64,000 nt of DNA from Chryseobacterium tagetis. Its GTDB lineage: Bacteria > Bacteroidota > Bacteroidia > Flavobacteriales > Weeksellaceae. Position numbers and translations under genes: made by a program. This document shows, one piece after another, positions 9,136 through 17,961 of the stretch. The DNA lies in the NCBI RefSeq assembly GCF_016735585.2, contig NZ_JAERSE020000001.1:1-64000 (forward strand). Direction: 5' to 3'. The notes under the pieces are model-generated. The model saw only the letters and a list, made by a program, of their open reading frames with translations. It ran no database searches and was not told the DNA's origin. The stretch's first letter is position 1. The number at the start of each line of letters is the position of its first letter.

Positions 9136-11121
9136 ATGATTTCCAAACAGACCATAGATAAAATATTCTCAACAATACGTGTAGAAGAGATTGTTGGCGA
9201 ATATGTGCAGTTGAAAAGGGCAGGGTCTAATTATAAAGGACTCAGTCCGTTTCATGATGAAAAATCTCCGAGTTTTGTAGTTTCACCAAGTAAACAGATT
9301 TGGAAAGATTTCTCAACCGGAAAAGGAGGAACAGCCATTTCTTTCCTGATGGAAATTGAGAATTTTACTTATCCTGAAGCCCTTCGTCATGCCGCTAAAA
9401 AGTACGGAATTGAAATTGAAGAAGATCAGAAAGATTTTTCGGAAGAAGCAAAAAATGCACAGTCGGAAAGAGATTTACTCTATAAGATTCATGAAATTGC
9501 AAATGATTATTACCAAAATTTTCTTTGGGAAGTTGAAGAAGGAAAGGCGATTGGGTTATCTTATTTCAAAGAACGTGAACTCCGTGATGATATCATTAAA
9601 AAATTTCAACTCGGATATTCCCCTGAAAAGAAAAATGCGTTTACAGCATATGCTTTAGAAAAAGGCTATTCAAAAGAAATCTTAGAAAAATCCGGACTTT
9701 CCATTTTTCCGGAAAATACACCTGCAGGAGTAGACCGTTTCAGAGAAAGAGTTATTTTCCCGATTCATAGTTTTTCAGGAAGAGTTTTAGGTTTTGGAGC
9801 CAGAATTTTAAAAAATAATGTTAAGACTGCTAAATATCTCAATTCTCCCGAGACAGAAATTTATCATAAATCAAATGTTCTGTATGGTTTAAACCAAAGT
9901 AAACAGGCGATTTCGAAAAAGAATGTCTGCCTTTTGGTAGAAGGATATATGGATGTGATTTCACTGCATATGTCCGGAATTGAAAATGTAGTGGCGAGTT
10001 CAGGAACTTCTTTAACGACTGAGCAAATTAAGCTGATCAAAAGATTAACGGAAAACGTTACGATTCTCTTTGATGGTGATAATGCCGGAATTAAAGCCAG
10101 TTTCAGAAGTATCGATATGCTTTTGACAGAAGGAATGAACATTCGTGTTCTTCTTTTTCCGGATGGTGATGATCCTGATTCTTTTGCAAGAAAACATCCT
10201 CAGGAATATGTAGAAAAGTTCATCGATAATGAGGCGATGGATTTTATCGATTTTAAGGCAGAAATCCTTTTCAAGGATATTGGAAATGATCCGATAAAAA
10301 AAGCAGAAGCCATCAGGGATATTGTAAAATCGGTCGGTTTTGTTCAGAATGCTTTAAAAAGAGAGGTTTACTTAAAAGAAGTTTCCAATAAATTCGGTCT
10401 TTCTGAGCAGAGTTTGTTTAATGAACTTGATGTTCAGAGACAGGTAGCCCAAAATCAGAATCAGCATATTCAGCAGCAAAAAGAAGCTGCAGCACCTGTG
10501 AAAATGGAGGTTGTTCCTCTGGATGAAGGAAAAGAAGACCCGTTTTTATTTGAAGTTCTGTTCATGGAAAATAAGCTGGTAGATCATATGCTGATGTTCG
10601 GTGACATTGTTCTGAAAAGAAAAGACGATCAGGATGCAGAGTATCAGATCACGGTAATAGAAGAAATTCTGCAGCATTTTGATGAAGAACATTACATGTT
10701 TTTGGTCAAAGGAAATGAAATCATCATCAATCAGGTAAAAGAAGGAATTCAGAATGATGAATTAAGAAGCGGAAACTTTTTTGTGTCTTTTATGGATGAA
10801 GAGATCACTTCAAAAGTGGTAGATGCATTACTTCCTTTGGATGATCTTGAAAACTGGGCTTCCCGAAATATTTATCCGCCCAACTACGGCGATAAAATTG
10901 CGGAGCAGGTGAAAGGAGATGTTTTGCTTCATAAATACAGATATATCGATTATTTAATAAAACAGACGGCAAACGAACTTGATGAATATAGCAATTCGGA
11001 TCCTGTAAAGTATTTTGAACTGATCCAGAAGATTACCTTGTTGAAACAGGCTTCTATGCGTTTAAGCGATATTATTGAATATTCTCCCATCAAAGGCATC
11101 TACGGAAATAGGAAAAGATAA
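9136..11121 (+). CDS. dnaG: DNA primase DnaG, with degenerate zinc-binding site
   Basis: This 661-residue primase makes RNA primers for replication. It has the N-terminal CHC2-like domain (1-100), the catalytic core, and a Toprim domain with VEGYMD (E269) and FDGDNAG. A C-terminal helicase-interaction region follows a Q-rich linker (about 433-450). The usual CHC2 zinc ligands are largely gone: Ser37 replaces Cys in GLSPFH, Asp58 and Thr61 replace the Cys pair in KDFSTGKGG, and only His40 remains. The surrounding sequence is well conserved, so the fold is probably kept without zinc. I recall the same substitution in other flavobacterial primases. It is a single gene with a promoter box right at its start. 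Confidence 0.96.
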   Translation: MISKQTIDKIFSTIRVEEIVGEYVQLKRAGSNYKGLSPFHDEKSPSFVVSPSKQIWKDFSTGKGGTAISFLMEIENFTYPEALRHAAKKYGIEIEEDQKDFSEEAKNAQSERDLLYKIHEIANDYYQNFLWEVEEGKAIGLSYFKERELRDDIIKKFQLGYSPEKKNAFTAYALEKGYSKEILEKSGLSIFPENTPAGVDRFRERVIFPIHSFSGRVLGFGARILKNNVKTAKYLNSPETEIYHKSNVLYGLNQSKQAISKKNVCLLVEGYMDVISLHMSGIENVVASSGTSLTTEQIKLIKRLTENVTILFDGDNAGIKASFRSIDMLLTEGMNIRVLLFPDGDDPDSFARKHPQEYVEKFIDNEAMDFIDFKAEILFKDIGNDPIKKAEAIRDIVKSVGFVQNALKREVYLKEVSNKFGLSEQSLFNELDVQRQVAQNQNQHIQQQKEAAAPVKMEVVPLDEGKEDPFLFEVLFMENKLVDHMLMFGDIVLKRKDDQDAEYQITVIEEILQHFDEEHYMFLVKGNEIIINQVKEGIQNDELRSGNFFVSFMDEEITSKVVDALLPLDDLENWASRNIYPPNYGDKIAEQVKGDVLLHKYRYIDYLIKQTANELDEYSNSDPVKYFELIQKITLLKQASMRLSDIIEYSPIKGIYGNRKR

Positions 11122-11239
11122 TGTAAGACAAACTGTTTCCTAATTATTGATCTTCTGTGACAAAAAGTCTTATATAATTTTAGGAATAAAAGTTGTAATT
11201 TAAACTTTGAAAAAAATTTAAAATAATACCAATAGAAAT

Positions 11240-11926
11240 ATGGACATTAAAAAAGAATTCAGAGATTTCTCTGTAAAGCATTTAGGAAACAACGGCTTGG
11301 TAACCGATCAGTATATGGGAATGTATGGACCGACAAACCTTACACCGTACATTATGGAAGAAAGAAGATTAAATGTTGCTCAGATGGACGTTTTTTCACG
11401 TCTAATGATGGACAGAATTATCTTCTTGGGAACAGGGATCGATGATCAGGTTGCTAATATTGTAACGGCTCAGCTTCTCTTCTTAGAAAGTGCAGATCCT
11501 TCAAAAGATATTCAGATCTACATCAATTCTCCTGGTGGAAGTGTATATGCGGGATTGGGAATTTATGATACCATGCAGATCATTAAACCGGATGTAGCAA
11601 CAATCTGTACAGGAATTGCGGCTTCAATGGGAGCAGTATTATTGGTTGCAGGTGAGAAAGGAAAACGTTCTGCGCTTAAACATTCAAGAGTGATGATTCA
11701 CCAGCCTTCAGGAGGTGCTCAAGGGGTAGCTTCAGATATGGAGATCAACTTAAGAGAGATGTTGAAGCTGAAAAAAGAATTGTATGACATTATTGCTGAA
11801 CATTCAGGGCAAACTTATGATTGGGTAGAAAAAGCGTCTGACAGAGATTACTGGATGACTTCTGAGGAAGCAAAAGGCTACGGAATGGTAGACGAAGTTT
11901 TACAAAGATCTAAAGAGAAAAAATAA
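11240..11926 (+). CDS. clpP: ATP-dependent Clp protease proteolytic subunit
   Basis: This 228-residue serine peptidase of family S14 forms the tetradecameric ClpP barrel that works with ClpX or ClpA/C. The catalytic triad can be read: S129 in GIAASMGAVL, H154 in RVMIHQPSGG and D203 in DRDYW. The N-terminal ~35 residues before MEERRLNVAQ are longer than in E. coli and include the propeptide and axial-loop region. It has its own terminator at 11947-11979. clpX is not adjacent in this window. Confidence 0.97.
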   Translation: MDIKKEFRDFSVKHLGNNGLVTDQYMGMYGPTNLTPYIMEERRLNVAQMDVFSRLMMDRIIFLGTGIDDQVANIVTAQLLFLESADPSKDIQIYINSPGGSVYAGLGIYDTMQIIKPDVATICTGIAASMGAVLLVAGEKGKRSALKHSRVMIHQPSGGAQGVASDMEINLREMLKLKKELYDIIAEHSGQTYDWVEKASDRDYWMTSEEAKGYGMVDEVLQRSKEKK

Positions 11927-11946
11927 TTTTCTTTAAAGAAATAATA

Positions 11947-11979
11947 AAAACGCATCAAGATATTTGGTGCGTTTTTTTA
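11947..11979 (+). terminator. Terminator of clpP
   Basis: The hairpin ACGCATCA / TGGTGCGT has one G-U pair and a 7-base loop, followed by seven T residues. It lies 20 bases after the clpP stop codon. Confidence 0.85.
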
Positions 11980-12059
11980 TACATAATTTTAGTTTTGTTA
12001 TAGAGTTAAAATTAAAATACAATTATCATTGAATTCAAGATAAGTTTATACTCATTGTC

Positions 12060-12067
12060 TACTTTCG
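12060..12067 (+). promoter_or_regulatory. Probable -7 box of the phytase-like lipoprotein gene
   Basis: TACTTTCG differs from TAnnTTTG at one base and lies 20 bases upstream of the ATG. It is a plausible but imperfect box. Confidence 0.35.
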
Positions 12068-12087
12068 CATCCAACAAAAAGTAAATA

Positions 12088-13350
12088 ATGAAAAAATTCT
12101 TATTACCTGTTTTTGTTTTCATAGCTTTGACTGCTTGTAGCAATGACGATAATATCGCCAATCAGGATATTGATTATTCTAAACTGCCGCAGGAATTTCC
12201 TTTTTCAACCTTGAAAACCCTGAACGGTGTCAATATCATCAATGGTGGTTTCGGATCGGGAGCAACAGCACATCCTACTCAAAAAGGAGAATTCTATGTG
12301 ATTACTGATCGTGGTCCCAACGTTGCTTACTCGAATGGAATTAAAATTCTGGTTCCCGATTTTACTCCGACTATTATGCATTTCAAAATCAATGCAGAAG
12401 GAAAAATTGAGGTAATTAAATATATTAAGCTTAAAAATCCTTCGGGACAGCCAATTACAGGGCTTCCAAATCCTGTAGGAATGGGAAGTACAGGAGAAGT
12501 TGCCTACGCAGCAGACGGAAGTGTTTTAGGTACAGATAATTATGGATTGGACAGTGAAAGCATTGTTGCTGCAAAAGACGGAACATTTTGGGTTTCTGAT
12601 GAATATGGACCTCACATCGTTCATTATAGCGCAGATGGAGTAGAGCTGGAAAGAATAAGTCCGATTGGGGTAAACACAGGAACACGAAAACTTCCTGCTG
12701 TTTTTGCCAAAAGAAGACCCAACCGTGGCATGGAGGGGATGTGTATGACACCGGACGGAAAAATGCTGGTAGGTACAATGCAGTCTACCATGTATGTTCC
12801 TACAAAAGCTTTGGCAACAAATACGACTTTAACCAGAATCGTGACTTTTGATTTGGTAACAGGTCAGACAAAACAATATTTATATAAGCAAGACGGGGGA
12901 GCTTCTGATTCCGTTTGTGATATTACTCCGATCAGCAATACTGAATTTCTGGTAATTGAAAGAGATGGAAATTTCGGTTCAGTTGGAGGACTTAAAAAGG
13001 TCTACAGAATCAATCTTTCTAATGCTTCAGATGTTTCAGGAACAGATTTAACAGCCGTAGACGGAATGAAAATTAACGGAAAAACGCTTGAGCAATCTAC
13101 TTGGGATGAAATTAATACGGCAGGATTAAAACCAGTTACAAAAACGCTAGCCGTTGATCTGGTTTCAAAAATTGGGTATGAACACGATAAATTTGAAGGA
13201 ATTGTGTATTTAGGAAATAATAAACTGGCCGTTTTCAATGATGACGATTTTGGAGTTGCAGACGATGGAAACGGAAATCCTAAAACAAAAACTTTACCTA
13301 AAACGGGTAAACAGGACAAAGGGACAATGTATATAGTCGATATTCAATAA
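12088..13350 (+). CDS. Phytase-like (esterase-like activity of phytase) domain lipoprotein
   Basis: This 420-residue lipoprotein has signal peptide and lipobox LTAC with lipidated Cys17. The mature protein matches the PF13449 phytase-like family: the pattern ITDRGPN near residue 72, SESIVAAKDGTFWVSDEYGP in the middle, NRGMEGMCMTPDGK, and the C-terminal KFEGIVYLGNNKLAVFNDDDFG. These acidic blade motifs fit a beta-propeller that binds metal ions. Family members are described as phosphatase- or esterase-like, but the substrate here is unknown. The long final loop is Lys/Thr rich. It is monocistronic, closed by a very strong GC-rich hairpin. Confidence 0.88.
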   Translation: MKKFLLPVFVFIALTACSNDDNIANQDIDYSKLPQEFPFSTLKTLNGVNIINGGFGSGATAHPTQKGEFYVITDRGPNVAYSNGIKILVPDFTPTIMHFKINAEGKIEVIKYIKLKNPSGQPITGLPNPVGMGSTGEVAYAADGSVLGTDNYGLDSESIVAAKDGTFWVSDEYGPHIVHYSADGVELERISPIGVNTGTRKLPAVFAKRRPNRGMEGMCMTPDGKMLVGTMQSTMYVPTKALATNTTLTRIVTFDLVTGQTKQYLYKQDGGASDSVCDITPISNTEFLVIERDGNFGSVGGLKKVYRINLSNASDVSGTDLTAVDGMKINGKTLEQSTWDEINTAGLKPVTKTLAVDLVSKIGYEHDKFEGIVYLGNNKLAVFNDDDFGVADDGNGNPKTKTLPKTGKQDKGTMYIVDIQ

Positions 13351-13363
13351 TTAGATTTTTTTT

Positions 13364-13397
13364 AAGCGGCGGCATCGAAGATGCCGCCGCTTTTTTA
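13364..13397 (+). terminator. GC-rich terminator hairpin
   Basis: A perfect 12-bp stem, AAGCGGCGGCAT with ATGCCGCCGCTT (13364-13375 and 13381-13392), closes a CGAAG loop and is followed by T residues. Its GC-rich core is unlike the AT-rich surroundings and resembles the hairpin at 27274-27322. Confidence 0.88.
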
Positions 13398-13650
13398 TAT
13401 CCTACAATTCAAAGATTTCAAAGAGAGGTATAATTTGATTTTTGCTTGTGAAAATTCATTTAAACGCAAAGGTTTTATTACTAAACCCATATTTTAGTCA
13501 GCAAAAAATAAATAAATTTACTACACGAAGCTTGAAAATATAGCTTTATCAAATCAACTTGTTGATTACTCTTTGCTCCCTTACAACTTACACCTAATCA
13601 ATTAAAACTTTGCGTTAAAAAAACATCCATGTAATCTGCAACGTCTGCGA
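13398..13650. other. Non-coding spacer between convergent genes
   Basis: About 250 AT-rich bases between two terminators show no ORF of useful length and no tRNA. Stretches such as AAACGCAAAGG and CTTTGCGTTAA look like weakly related inverted pieces, which hints at a degenerate dispersed repeat, but I cannot establish it from one copy. Confidence 0.4.
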
Positions 13651-13688
13651 GAAAAAAAACGAAAAAGACCGCCCAAAAGACGATCTTT
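13651..13688 (-). terminator. Terminator of tpiA
   Basis: On the minus strand AAAGATCG pairs with CGGTCTTT (one G-U) around a loop, then a T-rich tail follows (rc of 13651-13663). It lies 22 bases after the tpiA stop codon. Confidence 0.75.
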
Positions 13689-13709
13689 CATATAATATTG
13701 TATTCAAGA

Positions 13710-14468
13710 CTAGTTAAAACCCTCAATAATCTTAGAGAAATCCTCTAATTTCAAAGCAGCACCACCAATAAGACCACCGTCAATATCAGGTTGAGAGAAA
13801 ATCTCTTTTGCATTATCAGGTTTTACAGAACCCCCGTAAAGAATAGAAACTTCATCAGCAACTTCCTGTCCGTATTTTGCAGCAATAATTCCTCTGATGT
13901 GAGCATGGATTTCCTGAGCCTGTTCAGGAGTTGCCGTTTCACCTGTTCCGATTGCCCAAACCGGTTCGTAAGCGATTACTACTTTTTTGATTTCTTCAGC
14001 AGAAAGTGTGAAAAGAGCAACTTCTGTCTGGTTTTTTACCACTTCAAAATGTTGTCCAGCTTTTCTTTGCTCCAAAGTTTCACCATTACAGTATACAGGA
14101 ATTAGACCTTTGTCCAAAGCTAATTTCACTTTTCTGTTGCAATGAGAATCAGTTTCACCGTGGTATTGTCTTCTTTCAGAATGTCCGATCAATGATCCTG
14201 TTGCATCAATAGATTCAAGCATATCAGCAGCAATTTCTCCGGTGTAAGCTCCGCTTTCGTGCTCACTCATATCCTGAGAAAATACTCCGATTTCATCCTT
14301 TTCGAAGATGTCTTTTGCCATCATTAAATATAATGCAGGAGGAGCGATCCAAACTTCACAGTTGGTCGTATTATTGTTTTTATATTCTGATAATTGAGTC
14401 ATTAATTGTTGAGCATCAATTACGTTTTTGTTCATTTTCCAGTTTCCTGCAACTATTTTTCTTCTCAT
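13710..14468 (-). CDS. tpiA: Triose-phosphate isomerase
   Basis: This 252-residue TIM-barrel enzyme interconverts dihydroxyacetone phosphate and glyceraldehyde 3-phosphate in glycolysis and gluconeogenesis. Catalytic residues are visible: N9 and K11 in GNWKMNK, H96 in IGHSERR, and E168 in AYEPVWAIGTG. The phosphate-binding GGSVKPDN and GGLIGGAAL loops follow. Length is normal. The TerB-like gene and the BT_3928 gene lie upstream on the same strand with gaps of 94 and 57 bases, an arrangement that may be an operon with DUF1599. Confidence 0.97.
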   Translation of the reverse strand: MRRKIVAGNWKMNKNVIDAQQLMTQLSEYKNNNTTNCEVWIAPPALYLMMAKDIFEKDEIGVFSQDMSEHESGAYTGEIAADMLESIDATGSLIGHSERRQYHGETDSHCNRKVKLALDKGLIPVYCNGETLEQRKAGQHFEVVKNQTEVALFTLSAEEIKKVVIAYEPVWAIGTGETATPEQAQEIHAHIRGIIAAKYGQEVADEVSILYGGSVKPDNAKEIFSQPDIDGGLIGGAALKLEDFSKIIEGFN

Positions 14469-14562
14469 AGTTTCTTTATTTTAGATAGTAGATTGTTAGA
14501 GGTTAAAAGCTAGAAGTCAGTGCTTTTAATTAATTTCTATCTTGTAATCTCCAATTTCTCAA

Positions 14563-14913
14563 TTAATTAATATTCCACAAATTTTTTAAAAGCTTATAGT
14601 ATGTATGTTCTGCATCGGTTACCACATGATCAGCTTTTATTAAAGACTTTGCAAATTGCACAAATTTTTCACGCTCGTCCTCTGTTGAATCATCCTGGAA
14701 ACAACGTGCGTGAAATTCGAAATGATCTTTCCATTCTTCAGGTTTTAAAAGAGCCAATGTTTCAAGTTCATTATCAAGATTCATTCTGAAAGGAAACTCA
14801 TCTGCCAGATATTGCTGAATAAGAAGTCCTTCTTCAGGAGCAAATTCTCCGTCTACAGAAGAAAGTATCATTAATAAATGATAACCCGCAATAGGTTTAT
14901 TTGATTTTTGCAT
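14563..14913 (-). CDS. TerB-like small acidic protein
   Basis: This 116-residue, fully soluble, helical and acidic protein has the pattern ILSSVDGEFAPEEGLLIQQYL early and LIKADHVVTDAEHTYYKLL at the C-terminus. Both are typical of TerB/DjlA-N-like folds, where two acidic motifs bind a metal. Its partner and role are unknown; TerB-like domains occur in both stress proteins and co-chaperones. It sits between BT_3928 and tpiA genes on the same strand. Confidence 0.8.
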   Translation of the reverse strand: MQKSNKPIAGYHLLMILSSVDGEFAPEEGLLIQQYLADEFPFRMNLDNELETLALLKPEEWKDHFEFHARCFQDDSTEDEREKFVQFAKSLIKADHVVTDAEHTYYKLLKNLWNIN

Positions 14914-14970
14914 TCTTACAATGTTATATTAAAAGTTTAGTGTTTTAAAATTTTCCCAAACAAAAGCAGA

Positions 14971-16080
14971 TTATTTCAGATAATCCTTTGCAGGAAGTTT
15001 GTCTGTAATTTTTCCGCTTTCAAGGATAAGTATAGAAGGATTGCTTCTGGCAATCGTTTTAATAGCTGTTCCGTCCATCATCGCATTCGGAATGGTCTTG
15101 AAGGTAGTAGCAACTGTTGAAACTCCGTAAACAACCGTAGCTCCCTGAGATTTTGCTTTTGCTTCTACCTGTTTTAATAATTCAGGGGAAATTTCTTTCG
15201 GAGCATAAGAAAATATCAAAATAGCTTTAGGAGCATGAAGAATACTTTCAGTCAGTTCAACTCCGGAAGGATCTTCAATCTTAAACTTTACAATTTCAGA
15301 TTTGTAGCCTTGTTTTATCAGAACAGATTCATTTTTACCTTCTTCAATTTTCCATGGAGAACCTTCTGCCCAATATTTGGTCTCTTTGATATAATCATCC
15401 TGATTTACCTTTACAGTTTCTCCTGTTTTCTGATTTTTGAGGTTGTAAAAAGTTTTGTATACCGAAGGATTTTTATTGATCTTTTGTTTCTCAGCGCTTA
15501 TATCAGTTCCGATTTTATAATCACGGAAATCGATAAGAGGTTCATGAATAATTCCGTGTGCTCCGATCAGGATCATTCCTATAGAAAATATGCCTAAAAA
15601 GATATATTTGAATGTATTGGATTCTTTTTTAGGACTATAGCTGTAAGAATCTTTTTTCTTAAATTCTTTTCTGTATAAAATAAAGACAACAATTAAACCG
15701 ACTAAAAGAACAATATCTTTCATGAAACTCTGCCATGGCGTGAATTTAATCGCATCTCCAAAACATCCGCAATCTGTCACTACATTGAAGTAAGCGGAAT
15801 AAAAAGTAAGGAATCCGAAGAAGATACAAAGCGCAATTAATGCTGAAAGTGTGAATTTAAGTTTTAATTTAATTAAAAGCATAAATCCTAAAAGAAGCTC
15901 CAGAATCACGACAAATACCGAAAGTGGTAATGCAAATTTTTCTAAAAAAGGCATATCAAAGACATTGGGAGCGAAATATTCTTCCATCTTGAAGGAAAAA
16001 CCTACTAAGTCCACCGCTTTTACAAAGCCCGAAAGAATGAAAATAATCGCAATAACGAAGCGTAATAAAGCTTTTAACAT
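14971..16080 (-). CDS. BT_3928-family DoxX/MauE-like membrane protein
   Basis: This 369-residue protein begins with a DoxX/MauE-like unit of four membrane helices (within residues 1-135). The conserved CGCFGD motif sits in its second loop near residue 106. A fifth helix near 157-175 leads to a C-terminal soluble domain with a weak thioredoxin-like pattern. MauE-type proteins take part in disulfide or quinone-linked redox chemistry, so a redox role in the envelope is likely but unproven. The start codon is one base from the stop of the upstream DUF1599 gene, so the two are cotranscribed; this pairing is common in Bacteroidota. Confidence 0.88.
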   Translation of the reverse strand: MLKALLRFVIAIIFILSGFVKAVDLVGFSFKMEEYFAPNVFDMPFLEKFALPLSVFVVILELLLGFMLLIKLKLKFTLSALIALCIFFGFLTFYSAYFNVVTDCGCFGDAIKFTPWQSFMKDIVLLVGLIVVFILYRKEFKKKDSYSYSPKKESNTFKYIFLGIFSIGMILIGAHGIIHEPLIDFRDYKIGTDISAEKQKINKNPSVYKTFYNLKNQKTGETVKVNQDDYIKETKYWAEGSPWKIEEGKNESVLIKQGYKSEIVKFKIEDPSGVELTESILHAPKAILIFSYAPKEISPELLKQVEAKAKSQGATVVYGVSTVATTFKTIPNAMMDGTAIKTIARSNPSILILESGKITDKLPAKDYLK

Positions 16081-16081
16081 A

Positions 16082-16648
16082 TTAAATAGTTTTGGATTCT
16101 ACGTTGTTTTCTTTTTCAGAGAATTTTATAAGACAGAAAACAGCATAATTAAGCATATCAAAATAATTGGCATCCAAACCTTCAGAAACAATAGTTTTAC
16201 CCTGATTGTCCTCGATTTGTTTTGTTCTTAAGACCTTTTGATAAATTAAATCTGTGATGGAAGAAATTCTCATATCTCTCCATGCTTCACCATAATCATG
16301 GTTTTTTCTTTCCATCAAAGCTTTGGCTTCGTTGGCATATTTATCATAAAGCGCTAAAATTTCGTCCTTATTTTCGCTAAAATCATTGGCAAGACCTTTT
16401 TCAAGCTGAATAAGCCCGATAATAGAATAGTTGACCACCGCAATAAATTCGCCCTCTTCACTTTCATCCACCATTTTCTTATCAGTCATTTGTAAAGTGC
16501 GGATTCTGTTGATTTTAATGTAAATCTGATCCGTAATTGAGCTGGGTCTTAGTACTCTCCATGCTGCTCCGTAATCCTGTAATTTTTTACCAAACAAATC
16601 ACGGCACTCACTGATAATTTTTTCGAATTGTATTGATGTCTTTAGCAT
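16082..16648 (-). CDS. DUF1599 domain-containing protein
   Basis: This 188-residue soluble protein is built of two repeats of the same unit: KKLQDYGAAWRVLRPSSITDQIYIK early and RKNHDYGEAWRDMRISSITDLIYQK later. The repeat core DYG-AWR---SSITD-IY-K is the DUF1599 signature. The fold has been related to all-alpha nucleotide pyrophosphatases, but activity here is not shown. It is the first gene of a leftward unit that continues into BT_3928, with a consensus promoter box 17 bases upstream of its ATG. It is divergent from folP. Confidence 0.9.
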   Translation of the reverse strand: MLKTSIQFEKIISECRDLFGKKLQDYGAAWRVLRPSSITDQIYIKINRIRTLQMTDKKMVDESEEGEFIAVVNYSIIGLIQLEKGLANDFSENKDEILALYDKYANEAKALMERKNHDYGEAWRDMRISSITDLIYQKVLRTKQIEDNQGKTIVSEGLDANYFDMLNYAVFCLIKFSEKENNVESKTI

Positions 16649-16665
16649 AAATTCTCTTAATCTTT

Positions 16666-16673
16666 CAAAGATA
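16666..16673 (-). promoter_or_regulatory. TAnnTTTG promoter box of the DUF1599 unit
   Basis: On the minus strand this reads TATCTTTG, an exact consensus match, 17 bases before the DUF1599 start codon. Confidence 0.65.
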
Positions 16674-16749
16674 CAAAATAGGTTTTAGGTAGCAGGAATA
16701 AGGACTTAGTTTTTTGGCTGGAAGTTGCTTAGGAGAAGCCGGAAGTTAG

Positions 16750-16757
16750 TATTTTTG
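16750..16757 (+). promoter_or_regulatory. TAnnTTTG promoter box of folP
   Basis: TATTTTTG ends three bases before the ATG at 16761; a TTG at 16725-16727 lies 22 bases upstream as a possible -33 element. This position rules out the longer reading frame from 16725, which would start upstream of the transcript, and implies a leaderless mRNA. Confidence 0.65.
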
Positions 16758-16760
16758 CAT

Positions 16761-17606
16761 ATGCAAAATATTTCATCATCTGTCAATACGTATTATTTGA
16801 ACTGTAACGGAAGAATGGTCGATCTGTCCTCACCCAAAATCATGGGAATTCTGAATCTTACTCCCGATTCTTTTTCAGACGGAGGAAAGTTCAATAATGG
16901 AAAATCGGCATTGAAGCATGCTGAACAATTAATACAAGAAGGAGCAGAAATTATTGATATAGGTCCGCAATCAACACGCCCGAATGCAGAGTTTCTAAGC
17001 AGTGAAGAAGAAGTTGAAAGGATTGGAGATATGATTTCTTTAATCAAGAAAGAATTTCCTGAAATTTTGATTTCTTTAGATACTTTTTATGCTGAAACCG
17101 TGAAGTTTGGCTATAATGAGGGAATTGATATTATTAACGATATTTCCGGAGGACAATTTGATGACAAGATGTTTGAAACGGCCACCGAAACCAAACTTCC
17201 ATATATTTTGATGCATGTGAATCCTTCGTATGAAACCATGCATGATAAAATAAAATTTCAGGATATTACATTGTCTGTTAATCAGTACTTTTTTGAAAAA
17301 ACTAAAGAACTATTAGAAAAAGGAGTTAACGATATTATTTTGGATCCCGGTTTTGGATTCGGAAAAACGGTAGAAGATCAGATGAAGATGATTGATGAGG
17401 TGAAATATTTAGGTTTTGGAAAATTTCCTCTTTTGATCGGAATTTCCAGAAAATCTTTTATTTATAAACCGTTGGGGAAATCACCTTTGGACATTAATGA
17501 AGAAACCCAGAAGCTTCATATGAAAGTGCTGAAACAAGGTGCTAAAATTCTTCGTGTACATGATGTTGCTGAAGCTAAAAAAACATTGGAAGAATTTTTG
17601 AAATAA
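16761..17606 (+). CDS. folP: Dihydropteroate synthase
   Basis: This enzyme of about 281 residues joins 6-hydroxymethyl-dihydropterin pyrophosphate to p-aminobenzoate in folate synthesis, and is the sulfonamide target. Pterin-binding motifs are visible: IMGILNLTPDSFSDGG, IDIGPQSTRPNA (a variant of the usual ESTRPGA loop), LDPGFGFGKT and GISRKSFI. I use the ATG at 16761 rather than the TTG at 16725 because a promoter box lies between them and family proteins begin near this point. It is monocistronic and divergent from DUF1599. Confidence 0.95.
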   Translation: MQNISSSVNTYYLNCNGRMVDLSSPKIMGILNLTPDSFSDGGKFNNGKSALKHAEQLIQEGAEIIDIGPQSTRPNAEFLSSEEEVERIGDMISLIKKEFPEILISLDTFYAETVKFGYNEGIDIINDISGGQFDDKMFETATETKLPYILMHVNPSYETMHDKIKFQDITLSVNQYFFEKTKELLEKGVNDIILDPGFGFGKTVEDQMKMIDEVKYLGFGKFPLLIGISRKSFIYKPLGKSPLDINEETQKLHMKVLKQGAKILRVHDVAEAKKTLEEFLK

Positions 17607-17625
17607 AAGAGGAGTAATGTACGGA

Positions 17626-17702
17626 ATGTCATTCTGACGAAGGAAGAATCTCCACAATATAAAAGATTCTTCACTCCAATTTGTTTCGTTCAGAATGACA
17701 TG
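17626..17702. repeat. Inverted-repeat intergenic element, full copy
   Basis: ATGTCATTCTGACGAAGGAA-GAATCT on the left is mirrored on the right by AGATTCTTCACTCC and CGTTCAGAATGACAT, with an AT-rich centre. The arms are imperfect. Related copies are at 6265, 27166 and 38573. It lies between convergent genes and could also act as a terminator. Confidence 0.65.
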
Positions 17703-17715
17703 CTACGTAATATTT

Positions 17716-17952
17716 TTAATTCTGATTTGCCAATTTATCAGCAAACTGCTTTGAGAATTCTTTTCTGTCTTCCTCCATTTTTTCTTTTGTTGAGGGAAGA
17801 ACATAGTTGAAAAGGATTTTATTTTCATGATCAAGGAAAATAATTTCTTTTTCATTTCCATCGATCATTTGGGCAAAAATTTCCCACATGGAGGTGTCCT
17901 TTAATTTTAATAATTCGAAAAACTGATCTGCTTGTATTTCTATTTTCTGCAT
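17716..17952 (-). CDS. Small hypothetical protein (78 aa)
   Basis: This short soluble acidic protein begins MQKIEIQADQFFELLKLKD and ends with a charged helix (EKMEEDRKEFSKQFADKL). No family or active site is recognised. It starts nine bases after the stop of the DUF5686 gene upstream, so it is probably the second gene of that transcript. Coding is supported by sensible composition and close linkage rather than by homology. Confidence 0.7.
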   Translation of the reverse strand: MQKIEIQADQFFELLKLKDTSMWEIFAQMIDGNEKEIIFLDHENKILFNYVLPSTKEKMEEDRKEFSKQFADKLANQN

Positions 17953-17961
17953 ATGCTGATT

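Noticed and set aside
16725..16760. Longer folP frame from a TTG codon at 16725
   Set aside because: A promoter box at 16750-16757 lies inside this stretch, and conserved FolP sequence begins after 16761.
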